Assembly (NCBI GenBank): GCA_032988165.1 | Contig: JANTQF010000346.1 | Location: 1-36,873, forward strand | Direction: 5' to 3' | DNA: 36,873 nucleotides | DNA from: Emmonsiellopsis sp. PD_33 | Taxonomy: Eukaryota; Ascomycota; Eurotiomycetes; Onygenales; Ajellomycetaceae | Part shown: positions 1 through 9,898 of the stretch, piece after piece | Position numbering within the stretch: position 1 is the stretch's first letter | Layout of the letters: each line of letters opens with the position of its first letter | The notes under the pieces: generated by a model | The model's input: only the letters and a program-made list of their open reading frames with translations | What the model was told of the DNA's origin: nothing | The model's database searches: none | Translations under genes and position numbers: made by a program

Positions 1-457
1 AACTGCCTCCCGGTGTAACTCCATACTCACAGAAACTCATTATCATCACTCACCGGGAGCTCATGCGTTATCTTCCCGAGGACCTACTTCGGAACTTGCG
101 CTATGTCATTGAATATCGGCATGTGCCACTAGCGCTTGATCCTAAAATGCGAATGTGCTGACGATATATAGACAAGGTGCCCAGGGCATCCACGACGGGG
201 CTAGCAAGGCGATGCTGCACAATGAGTTCGGCACCAATCGGGAGGACGAGTGTATTGAGAAGATTCTGGAGAGGGGGGATATTCAGGAGACGGAGGTGGG
301 TTTGCCTTTTTGTTTTCTTTCGCTCTGCTCTGGACACCCCCCTTTTTTATCGATAGATAGTATAGATGACTAACATATTGATCGAAAAAAAAAAAAACAG
401 AACTACGAACGAAACGGAACGAAGAATGAGACTATGGGGCCAAGAATTGCCCACTAA
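1..457 (+). CDS. RTC3: RTC3/SBDS-domain protein, 3' part
   Basis: This is the C-terminal part of a small SBDS N-domain protein of the Rtc3/Hgh1-like type; yeast Rtc3 is a small protein linked to RNA metabolism. Exon 172..295 encodes a stretch beginning QGAQGIHDGASKAML and then NEFGT, followed by a charged helix ending IQETE. This matches the family's GA.G..D.ASKA...NEFG core. A phase-0 intron 296..400 has donor GTGGGT, branch TGACTAAC and acceptor ACAG. The last exon 401..457 adds 18 residues ending RIAH and a TAA stop. The upstream intron ends at 171 (branch GCTGAC). Its donor is either 13 (GTGTAA) or 15 (GTAACT), so the first bases of the window would be the tail of the previous exon. The start codon lies outside the window. 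Family assignment rests on memory of the motif, not on a search. Confidence 0.68.
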
Positions 458-1440
458 ATAAATGACGAAGATGAAATGGGATAAATCTGCAACAAGGTTT
501 TGTGGATGATGAGGGTGGTGGGTGGGTGGATCTGTTGGAATGAGTTTCTTTTTTTTTTGTTTGTCTTGTCCCCCTTGCAGGTATTTTCTATTTACGAATT
601 GGATGGATGGATGGCGTTTTGAATGAATGGGATTGAATAGGATGGGATGGACGGGATGGATGAACTTGCTCTATCTCCCCTTCGTGCATAGGTGGATTGT
701 ATGTATATAAGAAAATCGAGGAGGAGGTTGGGGGGTGTGACTGGTTGCGCCCGAAATGACCATGGCTATTTATGACTATCACTTCTTATTTTCTCGGCCC
801 TTCACTCCCTTCCTTCAACGGGGAATGTGATGATGATGTACTTATGATTGTGTGGTGGGGCGGGGTGGTGCTGGGCTAGGTATATACAGTGTTTTACTAT
901 GAACTACTGGGATGTAATGCAATTGGTTTGCTCGTGTTATGATTCAAGTTATTCAGGTTTCCTTTTTTAAGCGTTTCATATTTGTTTGGATAAAACCGGG
1001 AAAAAAAAGGGGGGGAGTTTCGAGAAGATGGTGATTGAATAATAGATAGGTATGGGATGCGCACCCTTCCTCTGAGTTTCCTTTTATATTCTCGTCACTT
1101 TGGGAGTAATGAAGGAAGTTGCCTGTTTATATCAGTTATATGCTTCAAGAGAGAGTGGGATGTAAAACATCAACACTTTAAAAGTAACATTGTTCAATAT
1201 GTAAGCTAGAAACTATCAAAATTAGGTCTAAAGGGATCTTCCATAGTTAGTTACGGAAACTACCTTCCTATTGGTGTCCGGAAGGAATAAATAGACAGCA
1301 AAAGAAAAAAAAAGTAAAATAAAGATAGACATATATAAAAGGACAAGTCAATATCATCAAGACCGAGCCCAACTAGTTACAGATGTACGTATATCATATC
1401 CGAAATACTCCAAACATTCCCCGACGATAGACCAAGTTAT
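458..1440. other. Convergent intergenic region
   Basis: This 1 kb lies between the 3' ends of the RTC3-like gene (+) and the DDR48-like gene (-). I see no coding signal. It is G/T-rich with homopolymer runs and an imperfect GGAT/GATG repeat patch at about 600..662. It should hold both 3' UTRs. Confidence 0.7.
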
Positions 1441-2920
1441 TTACTTCCTCCCGGAAAGCGTATCCTGGATCTTGTCGCTGATCATACTGCCCACTTTATC
1501 CATCACCTTGTCCTTGATGGTTCCTGTGTATAACGTATCAAATTAGCAAATATATTTTTTCTAGTTGTCCGACGAGGCAGAAGGACGGAAAAGGTATGGG
1601 GGAAAAAGGGGGGTGCGGGGGTGGTTCTCGAACAAAAAAAGAAAACACCGATCAACTTGAAGAGACTCTTACACTCAAAAATGGCTCAGATCTCATCTCA
1701 TCTCATCGAATCAATACTTACCATTATTATCATCATCATCCCTCCGAGAAGTCTTGGACCCATACCCCGAAGACCCATACTTGTTATCATCATCATCTCT
1801 TCCGGAAGACTTGGACCCGTACCCCGAAGACCCGTACTTGTTATCATCATCATCCCTTCCAGAAGACTTAGACCCATACTTATTGTCATCACCATCCTCA
1901 TCGTCGCGCTTGCTAGAGCCATAAGAGCTCTTATTCCGCTCTCCAGAACCAAACGAATCACCACCACCAGTCTGTCGCGAGGAGCCGTAGGCTTTATCAT
2001 TATCATCATCATCATCATCATCATCGTCGCGACGGCTGGTGCTGGAACCATAGGAGCCCTTGTTCCGATCAGAGGAGCCGTACGAATCGCTTCCGCCGGT
2101 GCGGCCGGAGGAGCCGTAGGAGTCATTATCGTTGCGCTTGCTAGACCCGTAGGTGTTGCTGTGGCCGGAAGAGCCGTATGAGGTGGTTTTGTCATCATCA
2201 TCATCATTGCGCTTGCTGGATCCGTAGGAATCACTGCCGCCGGTACGGCCTGAGGATCCGTACGAGTCATTGTCCTCACGCTTGCTGGAGCCGTAGGTAT
2301 TACCGCCCTGCCCAGACGAGCCGTAGGAGTCGCTTCCTCCAGTGCGGCCGGATGATCCGTACGAGTCATTGTCGCCACGCTTGGTTGAGCCGTATGAATT
2401 GTCACGTTCAGAGGAGCCGTAAGAGCCGCTGCCCGCTGTACGGCCGGATGATCCGTAAGAATCGTTATCATCCCGCTTGCTTGAACCGTAAGTATTGTCC
2501 CCACGTCCAGAGGAGCCGTATGAGTCGTTACCCCGGCTGGATCCATAGGAGTCATTGCCTCCAGTGCGGCCGGAGGAGCCATAAGAATCCTCATCGCGCT
2601 TGTTGCTGGAGCTGTAGGAGCTAGTTACGCCGGAACGGTCTGAGGAGCCGTAGCTGTCCTCGTCGCGACGGGAGTTGGCCTGGGGAATGTGGCGTTAGTT
2701 GGTGGTTCCTATATATGTAGCGGGCATGCCGTGGCGTGTGTCTGGGAGGGATTATTTGGGGAAATGAGATGGTTGGCTTACGCTGTAGCTGCTGTCATTG
2801 TTGTTGCCATAGCTGTTGTTTCCGCGGCCCTGGGAGATTATTAGTTGAATTGCGCTGTGTGCATTCAAGAGGGGTGTTTGGATAACTTACGTAGTTATCG
2901 CTGTCATTGTTGTAAGACAT
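1441..2920 (-). CDS. DDR48: DDR48-like stress protein, DSYGSS repeats
   Basis: This encodes a very hydrophilic repeat protein of 372 residues in four exons: 2891..2920, 2782..2829, 1722..2679 and 1441..1523. All junctions are GT..AG and keep frame (1119 nt). After a short start (MSYNNDSDNY) the long third exon is almost wholly repeats of DSYGSS alternating with GRTGGS, SKR-x-D-N and Asp runs. Near the C terminus a 19-residue unit (57 nt) recurs, carrying RDDDDNKYGSS. The last exon encodes a short amphipathic tail (KDKVMDKVGSMISDKIQD). Composition and the SYGSS repeat resemble the fungal DDR48 stress protein, which in yeast is induced by DNA damage and heat. That functional link is from family knowledge. 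The longest uninterrupted frames on both strands here are repeat shadows, because the true exon 3 has no internal ATG start. CCCCT/AGGGG motifs resembling STREs lie upstream at about 3060 and 3143. Confidence 0.75.
1747..2660 (-). repeat. Coding tandem repeats of DDR48-like gene
   Basis: Imperfect repeats encode GSS-GRTGGS-DSYGSS-KR modules. A 57 nt unit recurs at about 1747, 1804 and 1861. A (CAT)n stretch at about 1997..2025 encodes an eight-residue Asp run. Such arrays are prone to length change by slippage. Confidence 0.85.
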
Positions 2921-4567
2921 TTTGCTTGTGATGTGGTGTTAGGTGAGGAAGAAGTGTCAAGAGAAAAATAGACTGTTGATACCAATTGATTTGGGGAGGC
3001 AATTGTTCGTATAGCACAAAGGTAGTTACAGCATGAAACAAGCCAGAAGTCAACCAGTGAGGGGGGAAGGCTCTTATTATATGCCCATCCTCCAACGCAA
3101 TTGACGCGGGGGGGGAAGCGCAACAGCACCGAGACCCCTCCCCCACCATCGTGGCGAACATCGAAGAAGCAAACCGGATACGCCGGACAATATGGACCTG
3201 GCGGGCTGAAGAACACAGCGCATGGTGGACTCTAGTTCCAATAAACACCCTGAAAATGCGGTTATGACCCACGTTCGCGGGGTTTTCGCAGATATTGGCT
3301 AAGAGCTCCGCAGCCAGCAGTCCCGCAATGAACTGGGATATCTTGGTCAAAAACAAGTTTAAAAAGGGCTAAATCAGATCTCAGATCTAGTTAAACCACC
3401 CATGGCTCCGCTTGGGATAGTTATAGCAGCCAATTGAGATGCTTGATTCCGACCACAGTGCGTGGGAGTCCGCCGGGATCTATGGTCTGGACTGCCGGCG
3501 CCACAATTGAGGCTTCACACTCCATCAGAGGAGTCGATCTATTGATTTGCTAGGGTCCCAAGTGCGATGTGTCAATGGGGCTGTTGACCTTCGTTACAAC
3601 CAGGCATGTCCTAGCATTTCCCTGGGGAAGAATAGCCGTGGTGGCGATATTGCTTCGCCGAAGCGCGGAGAGGGGAAATATTCATGATCCGTGACGTGAT
3701 AAATGTGGAGCTATCAATCACCGTTAGTCGCAGGAACAGGTAAACATTGGGGCTAAAAGTGGCAAATACAGCGTCGTGGCAGGCCAGATTGGGCGAATAT
3801 CGTGCCTACTCTGATGATAATGCCGGAGGTGAAGAATGTGGTGGTTGAAGGAGGGGAAGAGGAAGAGGAGGAATGTGTGGCTGTCTGTTGTCTTGGTGGG
3901 GAAATCGAGGCTGGTGCAAGCAAGCCCCTAATTTAGCTTCATCCAAGACCCAAATTCCTGTCTGGATTCCTCACGACAACACGACATCCCAACCTACCGA
4001 TGAAGATTGTATCTCGACCCTGGAGGTGTTCCTTGCGGCGAGTCGATGCCCCCCAGAGTTGCCGGTACCAAAGACAATATTTGGCTGGCGTCGTAGGCTG
4101 ATTCCATCAAACCCTTCCCCGGTTTTAGATAGACGGCACGCCTAAGCGGAATAAGACTAGGTCAAAGCTACTACCTCCCCGGCTCATATTGTGAGTTTTC
4201 ACATCAGCAAGGCAGCACCTGTTGCCTTGATATCAGGAAGATTGTTTTCAAAAATAGTGCGGGGCATCATGTCAAATGATTCAATATCTAAACATAATTG
4301 CGTATATGCGTACAGGGCCGTAATATATCATAAAAAAAACTCCTTCTGTAATGCCCGAGAGGGGGTATTGTCATAAATATACGCAAGTCTCAAAGTAGAT
4401 GTGACAAGCGTGCTCACGTGCAACTATTGCACCTCCAGTCGTTGAGAAATGGAGGGCGTTTCGTAAGCAAGCAACGAATGCCCGAAATCCCGAAAATCAA
4501 TTGAGGCGTTGGAGCGCAGAAGCATAGGCGTTCAACCTAGCCACTATTTTGTAGTGACTATCAGGGG
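2921..4567. other. Intergenic region upstream of DDR48-like gene
   Basis: This 1.6 kb lies between the DDR48-like start and the RRT8-like stop, both on the minus strand. Short open frames occur but have no recognisable protein features or splice pattern. It contains AGGGG/CCCCT motifs near 3060 and 3143 and a CACGTG hexamer near 4417. I see no convincing gene and no recognisable transposon relic. Confidence 0.6.
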
Positions 4568-5579
4568 TCAAGGGAGATCTCGATATCCACCCCGTTGTAC
4601 CGCCCCCGCTCGTTCAGCAGCGTGCCTTCGTCGTTTTTCGAGATCGGCCGCCCATAGCGCAGAGCCTGCAGCGGTAGTGAGGAGGAAAAACATGGACAGA
4701 ATGGGGACAAGTTGGAGGATTAAGGCGACAGTTCCAAACCTGAATAGAGGTTAGCATAGGAGCGTGTAGGCCGAGAAGAGAGAACGAGAACTATAGCACA
4801 GAATAAGCAGCAACTACTCACCAGGTATACCGCAGCCGCCTATTCGCGATAAACTTCTTCCTCTCCTTCTTACTAAATCCGCGAAACTCAAAATACCTCC
4901 AATGCTGCAACGGCCCCGCCCGATACCCCGTCAGTACGAGGAACATCGGCGTGCCCGCCACCGGCACAAAATTAAGTGGCAGCAGCACAATAAACTCCAC
5001 AATCTGCCGTAACGAGAAAGGGGAATAGACGGCACTAGTCAACGGCTTCCCTAGTCTCTGCGTCGGATTCAATGCCCTAGCCGCGTCCCCGTTCCCATTC
5101 CCGTCCCCATCGCCGTCCCCGCCTCTGCTGTGATCTGCAGGCGGGTGTAGAGTTCTCGAGGCAGCGACGAGATCCTCTTCCCCCTGGCTTATGAGAACGG
5201 CATCGAAGACATCCACAAGTGTCTCGTCGACAAAAAATGCTTCGAAGAGTAAGGCGACGATTGCGGCGCCTTCGCCTAGCACGAGGAATAGACCGTTGAC
5301 CCAGGCGCTGCTGCCTTGGAAGATGGCGAGGAAGGCGACTTGCGGGATGTAGGTGAAGAAGAAGAGGAGGGCGTAGATGAAGCCCGATAGAAGGGAGATA
5401 GGGAGAAGACGCGCGCGGAAGAGCGGGTAGAGATACGGGTGGGTGATGAAGAAGATTATGCCCTGGCGAAACCGTAGTGGTTAGTAGAGGTCTTCCATTG
5501 TGCTCGACGGCGGAGAGGGGTTATGTACTCGTATTGGGTAGAGCCACGAGGCGTGGCTTGGACTAAAGATCGAGGGCAT
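4568..5579 (-). CDS. RRT8/LDS-like (EI24-type) membrane protein
   Basis: The model has 287 residues in three exons: 5529..5579, 4822..5462 and 4568..4739 (864 nt, in frame). It belongs to the fungal outer-spore-wall RRT8/LDS family, EI24-like multi-pass membrane proteins linked in yeast to lipid droplets and spore-wall formation. Support: exon 1 ends LYPIR and joins to GIIFFITHPYLYPLF, the usual entry of the family. There are hydrophobic segments around residues 30-55, 65-90, 165-185 and 235-255, and a late core with LPLNFVPVAGTPMF, RYFEFRGFSKKERKKF and ALWAADLEK. An Asp/Gly-rich insert (GDGDGDGNGNGD) sits in the middle loop and is not typical. The intron 1 branch is a perfect TACTAAC, the donor GTACAT. 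The start gives a short leader, and no better ATG is seen just upstream. Paired GATA motifs lie 180 bp upstream. Confidence 0.78.
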
Positions 5580-6155
5580 CCTGCGAGACGCACAGCAGAC
5601 TGCCTCGTTGCATCAGGACCAGAAGCGTGCCATGGATTTATCAATATCAGAATCGGTGATGGCAGACGAAAGACGATGATGTTCTTGTGCCTGGAAACTA
5701 GTATGACGACGGGCTGATGCCAAGCCCGGCTAGCCCATACGGGTTAGCGTTGTTCTTATCGATAAGCTTATCGCGAGGTCGGGCCTGTCACCTGACCCCG
5801 AGCTTACATAAGCCGGTTTGTGCGCTAGCAAAATTCCGCTACAAAACCCGAATTTCTGTCTGCTTGGCCTCCTCTGCTCCTTTTTTTTCTTCTTTTCTTC
5901 TCCATCATAAAACCTACCCCTCCATATTCACTCTGGCTTCCTATATTCGATGGATTGCTGGAGGGGAAAGTGGAGGGAAGAATGATGGAGACCGCTGGTT
6001 ACTTACCCCGAAGCTTCGATTTCTTACATGGAGTCATTTGGAAATATGTGCAGCGATACATTCTTTTCTTTGTTTCTTTCTCTTCTGTTCGTATGAGCTA
6101 CTCTTGAAACACGAGTAATGCAATCAAGGCCTTTGATCCGCAGTTCGTGTCCGTG
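5580..6155. other. Promoter region of the RRT8-like gene
   Basis: These 576 bp lie between the RRT8-like start and the 3' end of the HAD gene. The palindrome at 5760..5773 is listed separately. A 133-codon open frame on the plus strand has no family features. A long pyrimidine-rich stretch lies near 5870..5930. Confidence 0.6.
5760..5773. promoter_or_regulatory. Inverted GATA pair (14 bp palindrome)
   Basis: CGATAAGCTTATCG is a perfect palindrome holding two opposed GATAAG sites, the core bound by fungal GATA factors such as AreA or SreA. It lies about 180 bp upstream of the RRT8-like start. The regulatory role is inferred from the motif only. Confidence 0.4.
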
Positions 6156-6935
6156 TTAATGACTAGAAGCCGCAATTGCCCGAATCACCTCGTCCAGAGT
6201 CCTTCCAACAGTCGTCGGTCTCTTGTCGCCATTCATTGAATCAATCCATCCCAATCCTGCTCGATCAATCCAAGCAGCATTCATTCCCACGTTCATTGAT
6301 CCCATCACATCAAAAGGGTTCCCACTGATCAGCCACATTTCGTTCATCTGCGATCTTTCCTTGCCAACGCTATCCGCCAGATGCCAGTATGTATCGGGTG
6401 CTGGCTTGAACTTTCTAATGGGGTCAACGGATATGATCTTGTAGAATGCGCTTGCATGGGGGGATAGGTCTTTAGATCGTAAGACTGAATTGGAAACCAT
6501 GGAAGCTGTGCCGTTGGAAAATACGACCGGTGTCAAATTCGGGTTCTCTGCCAGCAACGCCATGGCCGGCGGGACGTCCGAGAATGTTGATAGCGAATCG
6601 TAGGCATCCATGAGCTTTTGGGTGGCTTCTTGGTCGAGCTCGACTTGGTGTTCGGCCAGCGCATGCCGCAAGGAGTTCTTGGTGACTTCTGAAAAAGTTT
6701 TATATTGCCCTAGACAGCTATCAGCGTTTGTTCGTAGTTCTGCTGTTTGTCCAACAAGGACCCTACCCATGCTATTCAACCTCCATGTATATTCTAGTTG
6801 GTATCGTCGCCATACCGCTGCAATAGACTTGCCCTTATCTTGGCCGAAATGCTCTGCTAGCTGCTGTGCAATAGATTCGGTAGACAACAACGTGCCGTAA
6901 AGGTCAAATGCGACGATAGTCTTTTTTGACGACAT
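6156..6935 (-). CDS. Haloacid dehalogenase type II-like HAD hydrolase
   Basis: This HAD-superfamily protein is close to the (S)-2-haloacid dehalogenase type II group. Motif I is VAFDLYGTLL with the nucleophile Asp, motif II is VVFSNGT, the motif III Lys lies in RKFKPAPDTY, and the motif IV region is LISGNPFDVMGS followed by NAAWIDRAG. The start at MSSKKTIVAF puts motif I at residues 8-17; an in-frame ATG 57 nt upstream would add a leader atypical of the family. A 57 nt stretch, 6710..6766, has intron signals (GTAGGG donor, CTGAT branch, CTAG acceptor). It interrupts the conserved run RLNSMGQYKTFSEVT and, being divisible by three and free of stops, hides as coding sequence. Spliced, the protein is 240 residues, the normal family length. 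Substrate unknown: fungal members seldom have proven dehalogenase activity. Divergent from the HNH gene. Confidence 0.85.
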   Translation of the reverse strand: MSSKKTIVAFDLYGTLLSTESIAQQLAEHFGQDKGKSIAAVWRRYQLEYTWRLNSMGRVLVGQTAELRTNADSCLGQYKTFSEVTKNSLRHALAEHQVELDQEATQKLMDAYDSLSTFSDVPPAMALLAENPNLTPVVFSNGTASMVSNSVLRSKDLSPHASAFYKIISVDPIRKFKPAPDTYWHLADSVGKERSQMNEMWLISGNPFDVMGSMNVGMNAAWIDRAGLGWIDSMNGDKRPTTVGRTLDEVIRAIAASSH

Positions 6936-7261
6936 TTTCGATTCGATTTGGGAAGATAATAATAGTCCTGCAAAAGGCCAACAGTTGAGCATGAAGCAGA
7001 GGAGCGTTGAGGGCTGCGTTATTGGACTTCGTATTTGACTTCCAGCCGAGTGCGGGGAGCTTCAGAGTAATCAAAAATTGAATCCCGAACTGCTCACACC
7101 TGTCCCAAGGTAGCCTTTAACCGTGTCTGTCGGCCGACTATAATGCTCATCCGAGGAGAAAAAGAACACTGAATGATAAGATCGGATCTCCGGATTTTGA
7201 TACTACCCTAGTTCAGAGGATTTGTCGTCATCCCGGCGGGAAAGCCAACCATTGATTCCGA
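6936..7261. promoter_or_regulatory. Divergent promoter, HAD / HNH genes
   Basis: A 326 bp intergenic segment separates the divergent starts. A GATAAG core lies at about 7174 and an imperfect inverted GATC/CCGG patch follows. No coding signal is seen. Confidence 0.5.
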
Positions 7262-8088
7262 ATGGCAAACGGGAGCAATCAAAACTATGAAACCTTCCGG
7301 GAATGCGTCTCTCAGGCCCTTATCCAGAAGTCAGCAGAAAAGCCTTCAAAAGCCCCGCCTCGGAGGAAGAACAAAGATGTCCAGCAGCCAGTTCAGTCCT
7401 CTTTGACCGGGCTTGAAGCCAATGATCCAGAGGAGCTAGCAGAGTTCATTGATGTAAGCACGCATGTCCAGAGTGACATCTCAACTATTTATCTAGTCCG
7501 GAGTTTCGCTAACAGACTAGCCAGTATATTGCTGGAGAGGCATTCAGCTCTCTGCCAGAGGAAGTCCAGTCCCTCTCCTTCTCAGCTGTGCAAGGGAATA
7601 GCAGCCTTGCTGCCAAATACGCAGAGCCACTTGAGCGCGCAACACTCGACAGCCTGACTACGACAGTGCCATTATCAGTCTCTGAATCCCTCTCTGTATA
7701 CGGCCTCATCCCGGATGCCTCCGACTTCCCACACTTCTTTGATCCAATCCTCACCGGCTACATATCTGCCGCCCAAACAGGCCCTCCCAAGTGGTCTGAA
7801 ACTCGAACTACGGCTTGTGAGATATGTGAGCGCGACTGGATCCCGCTCACATACCACCACTTGATACCACGAGAGGTTCATGCCAAGGTCCTGAAGCGGA
7901 AGTGGCATGAGGAGTGGAAATTGAACAGCGTTGCCTGGATTTGCAGGGCGTGTCACTCGTTCGTTCATAAGATGGCGTCGAACGAGGAGCTGGCTAGGGA
8001 GTGGTATACTGTCGAGAGGATTTTGCAGAGGGAGGACGTGCAGCATTTTGCGCAGTGGGTGGGCAGGATACGGTGGAAAGCGAAGTAA
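7262..8088 (+). CDS. HNH-motif protein, fungal conserved
   Basis: The protein has 251 residues in two exons, 7262..7453 and 7525..8088, joined in phase 0 (donor GTAAGC, acceptor CCAG). The C-terminal half has a zinc-bound HNH fold: CEIC at the start, TYHHLIP, a conserved KRKWHEEWKLNSVAWICRAC segment (HNH Asn in LNS) and CHSFVHK with the last His. The N-terminal half is hydrophilic and carries a basic patch (KAPPRRKNK). HNH domains cut DNA in homing and restriction enzymes, but in this eukaryotic group the substrate is, to my knowledge, not established. The YHH, N and H residues needed for a beta-beta-alpha metal site are all present, so catalysis is possible. It has no signal peptide or membrane segment and is likely nuclear or cytosolic. 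Synonymous third bases drift from C-rich to G-rich near 7830. Confidence 0.8.
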
Positions 8089-8946
8089 CATGTCGCTTGC
8101 TTTATGGCAAATCCCGTTTACATTTGGAGGAGGTGGGTTTCTTTCTTCTTGGAGTGCTGCATGGGTATTTCCTGTACCATTTCTTTGGCATTGAATGGCC
8201 TCCATCTGTCTCTCTCAGGCTCTCTTCCAATGACTTCTCCCTGGGATATCCCATTCACCATGTCAATTTGTCAATGTGGGAAGCACAATCACTGGGCAGA
8301 TTCACCTTGTGGCAATCACCACACAATCCTCTTCTTCCTTCTTGCTCATACTATTTTCATTCCCTCCTTGCATCAATCATCTAGGGTGGCCCTTATTGTG
8401 TGCTTGAAAACGGCTGCACTTCCCCCCTCAAATGAGTGATTGATGCTGCTGATTCACTCACAATCATCACCATGTGTTATGTTTGGATACCACACACATT
8501 GTTATCATGCCATATTGGCCTCCCTGGCAGTGAATTACTCTGACCTGCCACTTTATTTTGCTATTTTGGCTTATTATTCTTGATTCCTACCTTCACTCCT
8601 TTCAAATCCCACATTAGACGGCTGATATACCCAAAATCCGAGCAAAATTGAACACTCCAGGAGTCTCTACTTTCTTCCCTAAGCATCTTTGCAACAGCTC
8701 TTCTGTTTCCTTTACTATCATTTCATTCTACAGCCAAAGGAGCTTACAGCCCAGTGTCCGCTTTCTTTAACGGCTTTCAATTCTCCCTATTCCAATATCC
8801 ACGCAGGCTTCGTGTGCTGGACACCTATTTGCCTGCTTCTCTCTTGGACGGCTACCAGCTGCGCTGATACAATAAAGGAACGTTAGGATACAACTCGGGT
8901 TTCAGAATACATTTTTGCCCTTCTATATCTTTGAGTCCGTTTCAAA
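8089..8946. other. Intergenic region, HNH to next gene
   Basis: This is 858 bp between two plus-strand genes. It is pyrimidine-rich, with several short open frames that lack protein features. It likely contains the HNH gene 3' UTR and the promoter and leader of the next gene. Confidence 0.6.
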
Positions 8947-9898
8947 ATGGAGGAGAATGTGGTGCGTTGCTGCAGCTCCCGGGGATATCTTGTCTTTGCC
9001 CTCTCCCTACTAATATCTTGGGCCATTTCATGGGATCAGAACAGCCTCTTCGTTAAGCTCTACCTTGGACATGCGAATCGGATCATAACAGGTTACGTGG
9101 AAGAGGACAAACACCACAAGATATCTCGAGAGAGGATCGAGATGCAAATCCTGGAAGGAATCGACAATGCAGACTTCCCTATTTCCTATCGTATCGCATG
9201 GATTTCTCTGGTATGTCTCTAGAAAATAAGGGAATTGCAAATGACCATTACTTGCTGACAGCGAGCAGGTTGTGCACACCAGCACATTCGATATCTACTG
9301 GCTTGGGCAGCAGGACCTGCACGACTTGTCCAAATCTGCCATCTACCGCCTCGAGCCTGATACGTCGCTGATGGATGACATCAGGCTATTATCGCCATCA
9401 ACCTGCTCATCCATATCATCTCGAGATTCCTCGCCTGCTAGTATAGATGCACAGGTTGTGTCTGTGTCAGACGACGATGCCACCGCCGAGACTAGCCAAC
9501 CCAATATCGAAACAGAAATAATAGAAGACCCCCCTCCTTCTCCAACCAAGCGCGCCAGTCCTAGAAAGAAAGCCCCTCCCCGCCCCCGCGCTACTACTGC
9601 TGGTAAAAAGCCTGCTGGTATTCGAAAACAGCGCGCTCCCGCGAAGAAACCGAAGCCACTGAAACCTATCGAAAACCCAGCTGGAGCCCTCTCTGATACC
9701 GAGAACGCAGATCAATCTCTAGGGCATGAAAACACCTCTAACGAAAACTCGAATACCGGTACAACTATCGAACTCGATTCCTCCAATCCATCAGGAGCTA
9801 CAACCTCCACTACCTCCACTACCGCCCCCGCCAAAGGCGGTGGCAAGAAAAAGACTGTGCGTTTTGATATCCCCGAAGAATCCCAGAAAACACCATAA
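8947..9898 (+). CDS. Unrecognised protein with basic C-terminal tail
   Basis: I do not recognise the family. Exon 8947..9210 joins exon 9269..9898 in phase 0 (donor GTATGT, branch CTGAC, acceptor GCAG), giving 297 residues. A second, hidden intron is likely at 8962..9039: it has a GTGCGT donor, a pyrimidine-rich CTAAT branch region and a TCAG acceptor, and is 78 nt long with no stop. Removing it leaves 271 residues starting MEENVNSLFVKLYLGH and deletes an apparent membrane segment. The N-terminal third looks globular (YLGHANRIITGY, EMQILEGIDNADFPISYRIA, DIYWLGQQDLHDLSK). The rest is low complexity: a Ser-rich acidic linker, then a Lys/Pro/Arg-rich stretch (PRKKAPPRPRATTAGKK, KKPKPLKP), then Thr/Ser and a final GGGKKKTVRFDIPEE. 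The basic tail suggests a nuclear or nucleic-acid role, which is inference. Confidence 0.72.

Noticed and set aside
1621..2594. Long open frames on both strands (186 and 298 codons) across the DDR48-like exon
   Set aside because: They are repeat shadows. The spliced minus-strand frame with DSYGSS repeats explains the region and has proper exon ends.
2904..3356. 150-codon minus-strand frame overlapping the DDR48-like start
   Set aside because: It is Cys/Leu-rich without family features, and overlaps the leader and first exon of the real gene in another frame.
5717..6118. 133-codon plus-strand frame
   Set aside because: Lies in promoter or 3' flank with pyrimidine runs; no protein features.
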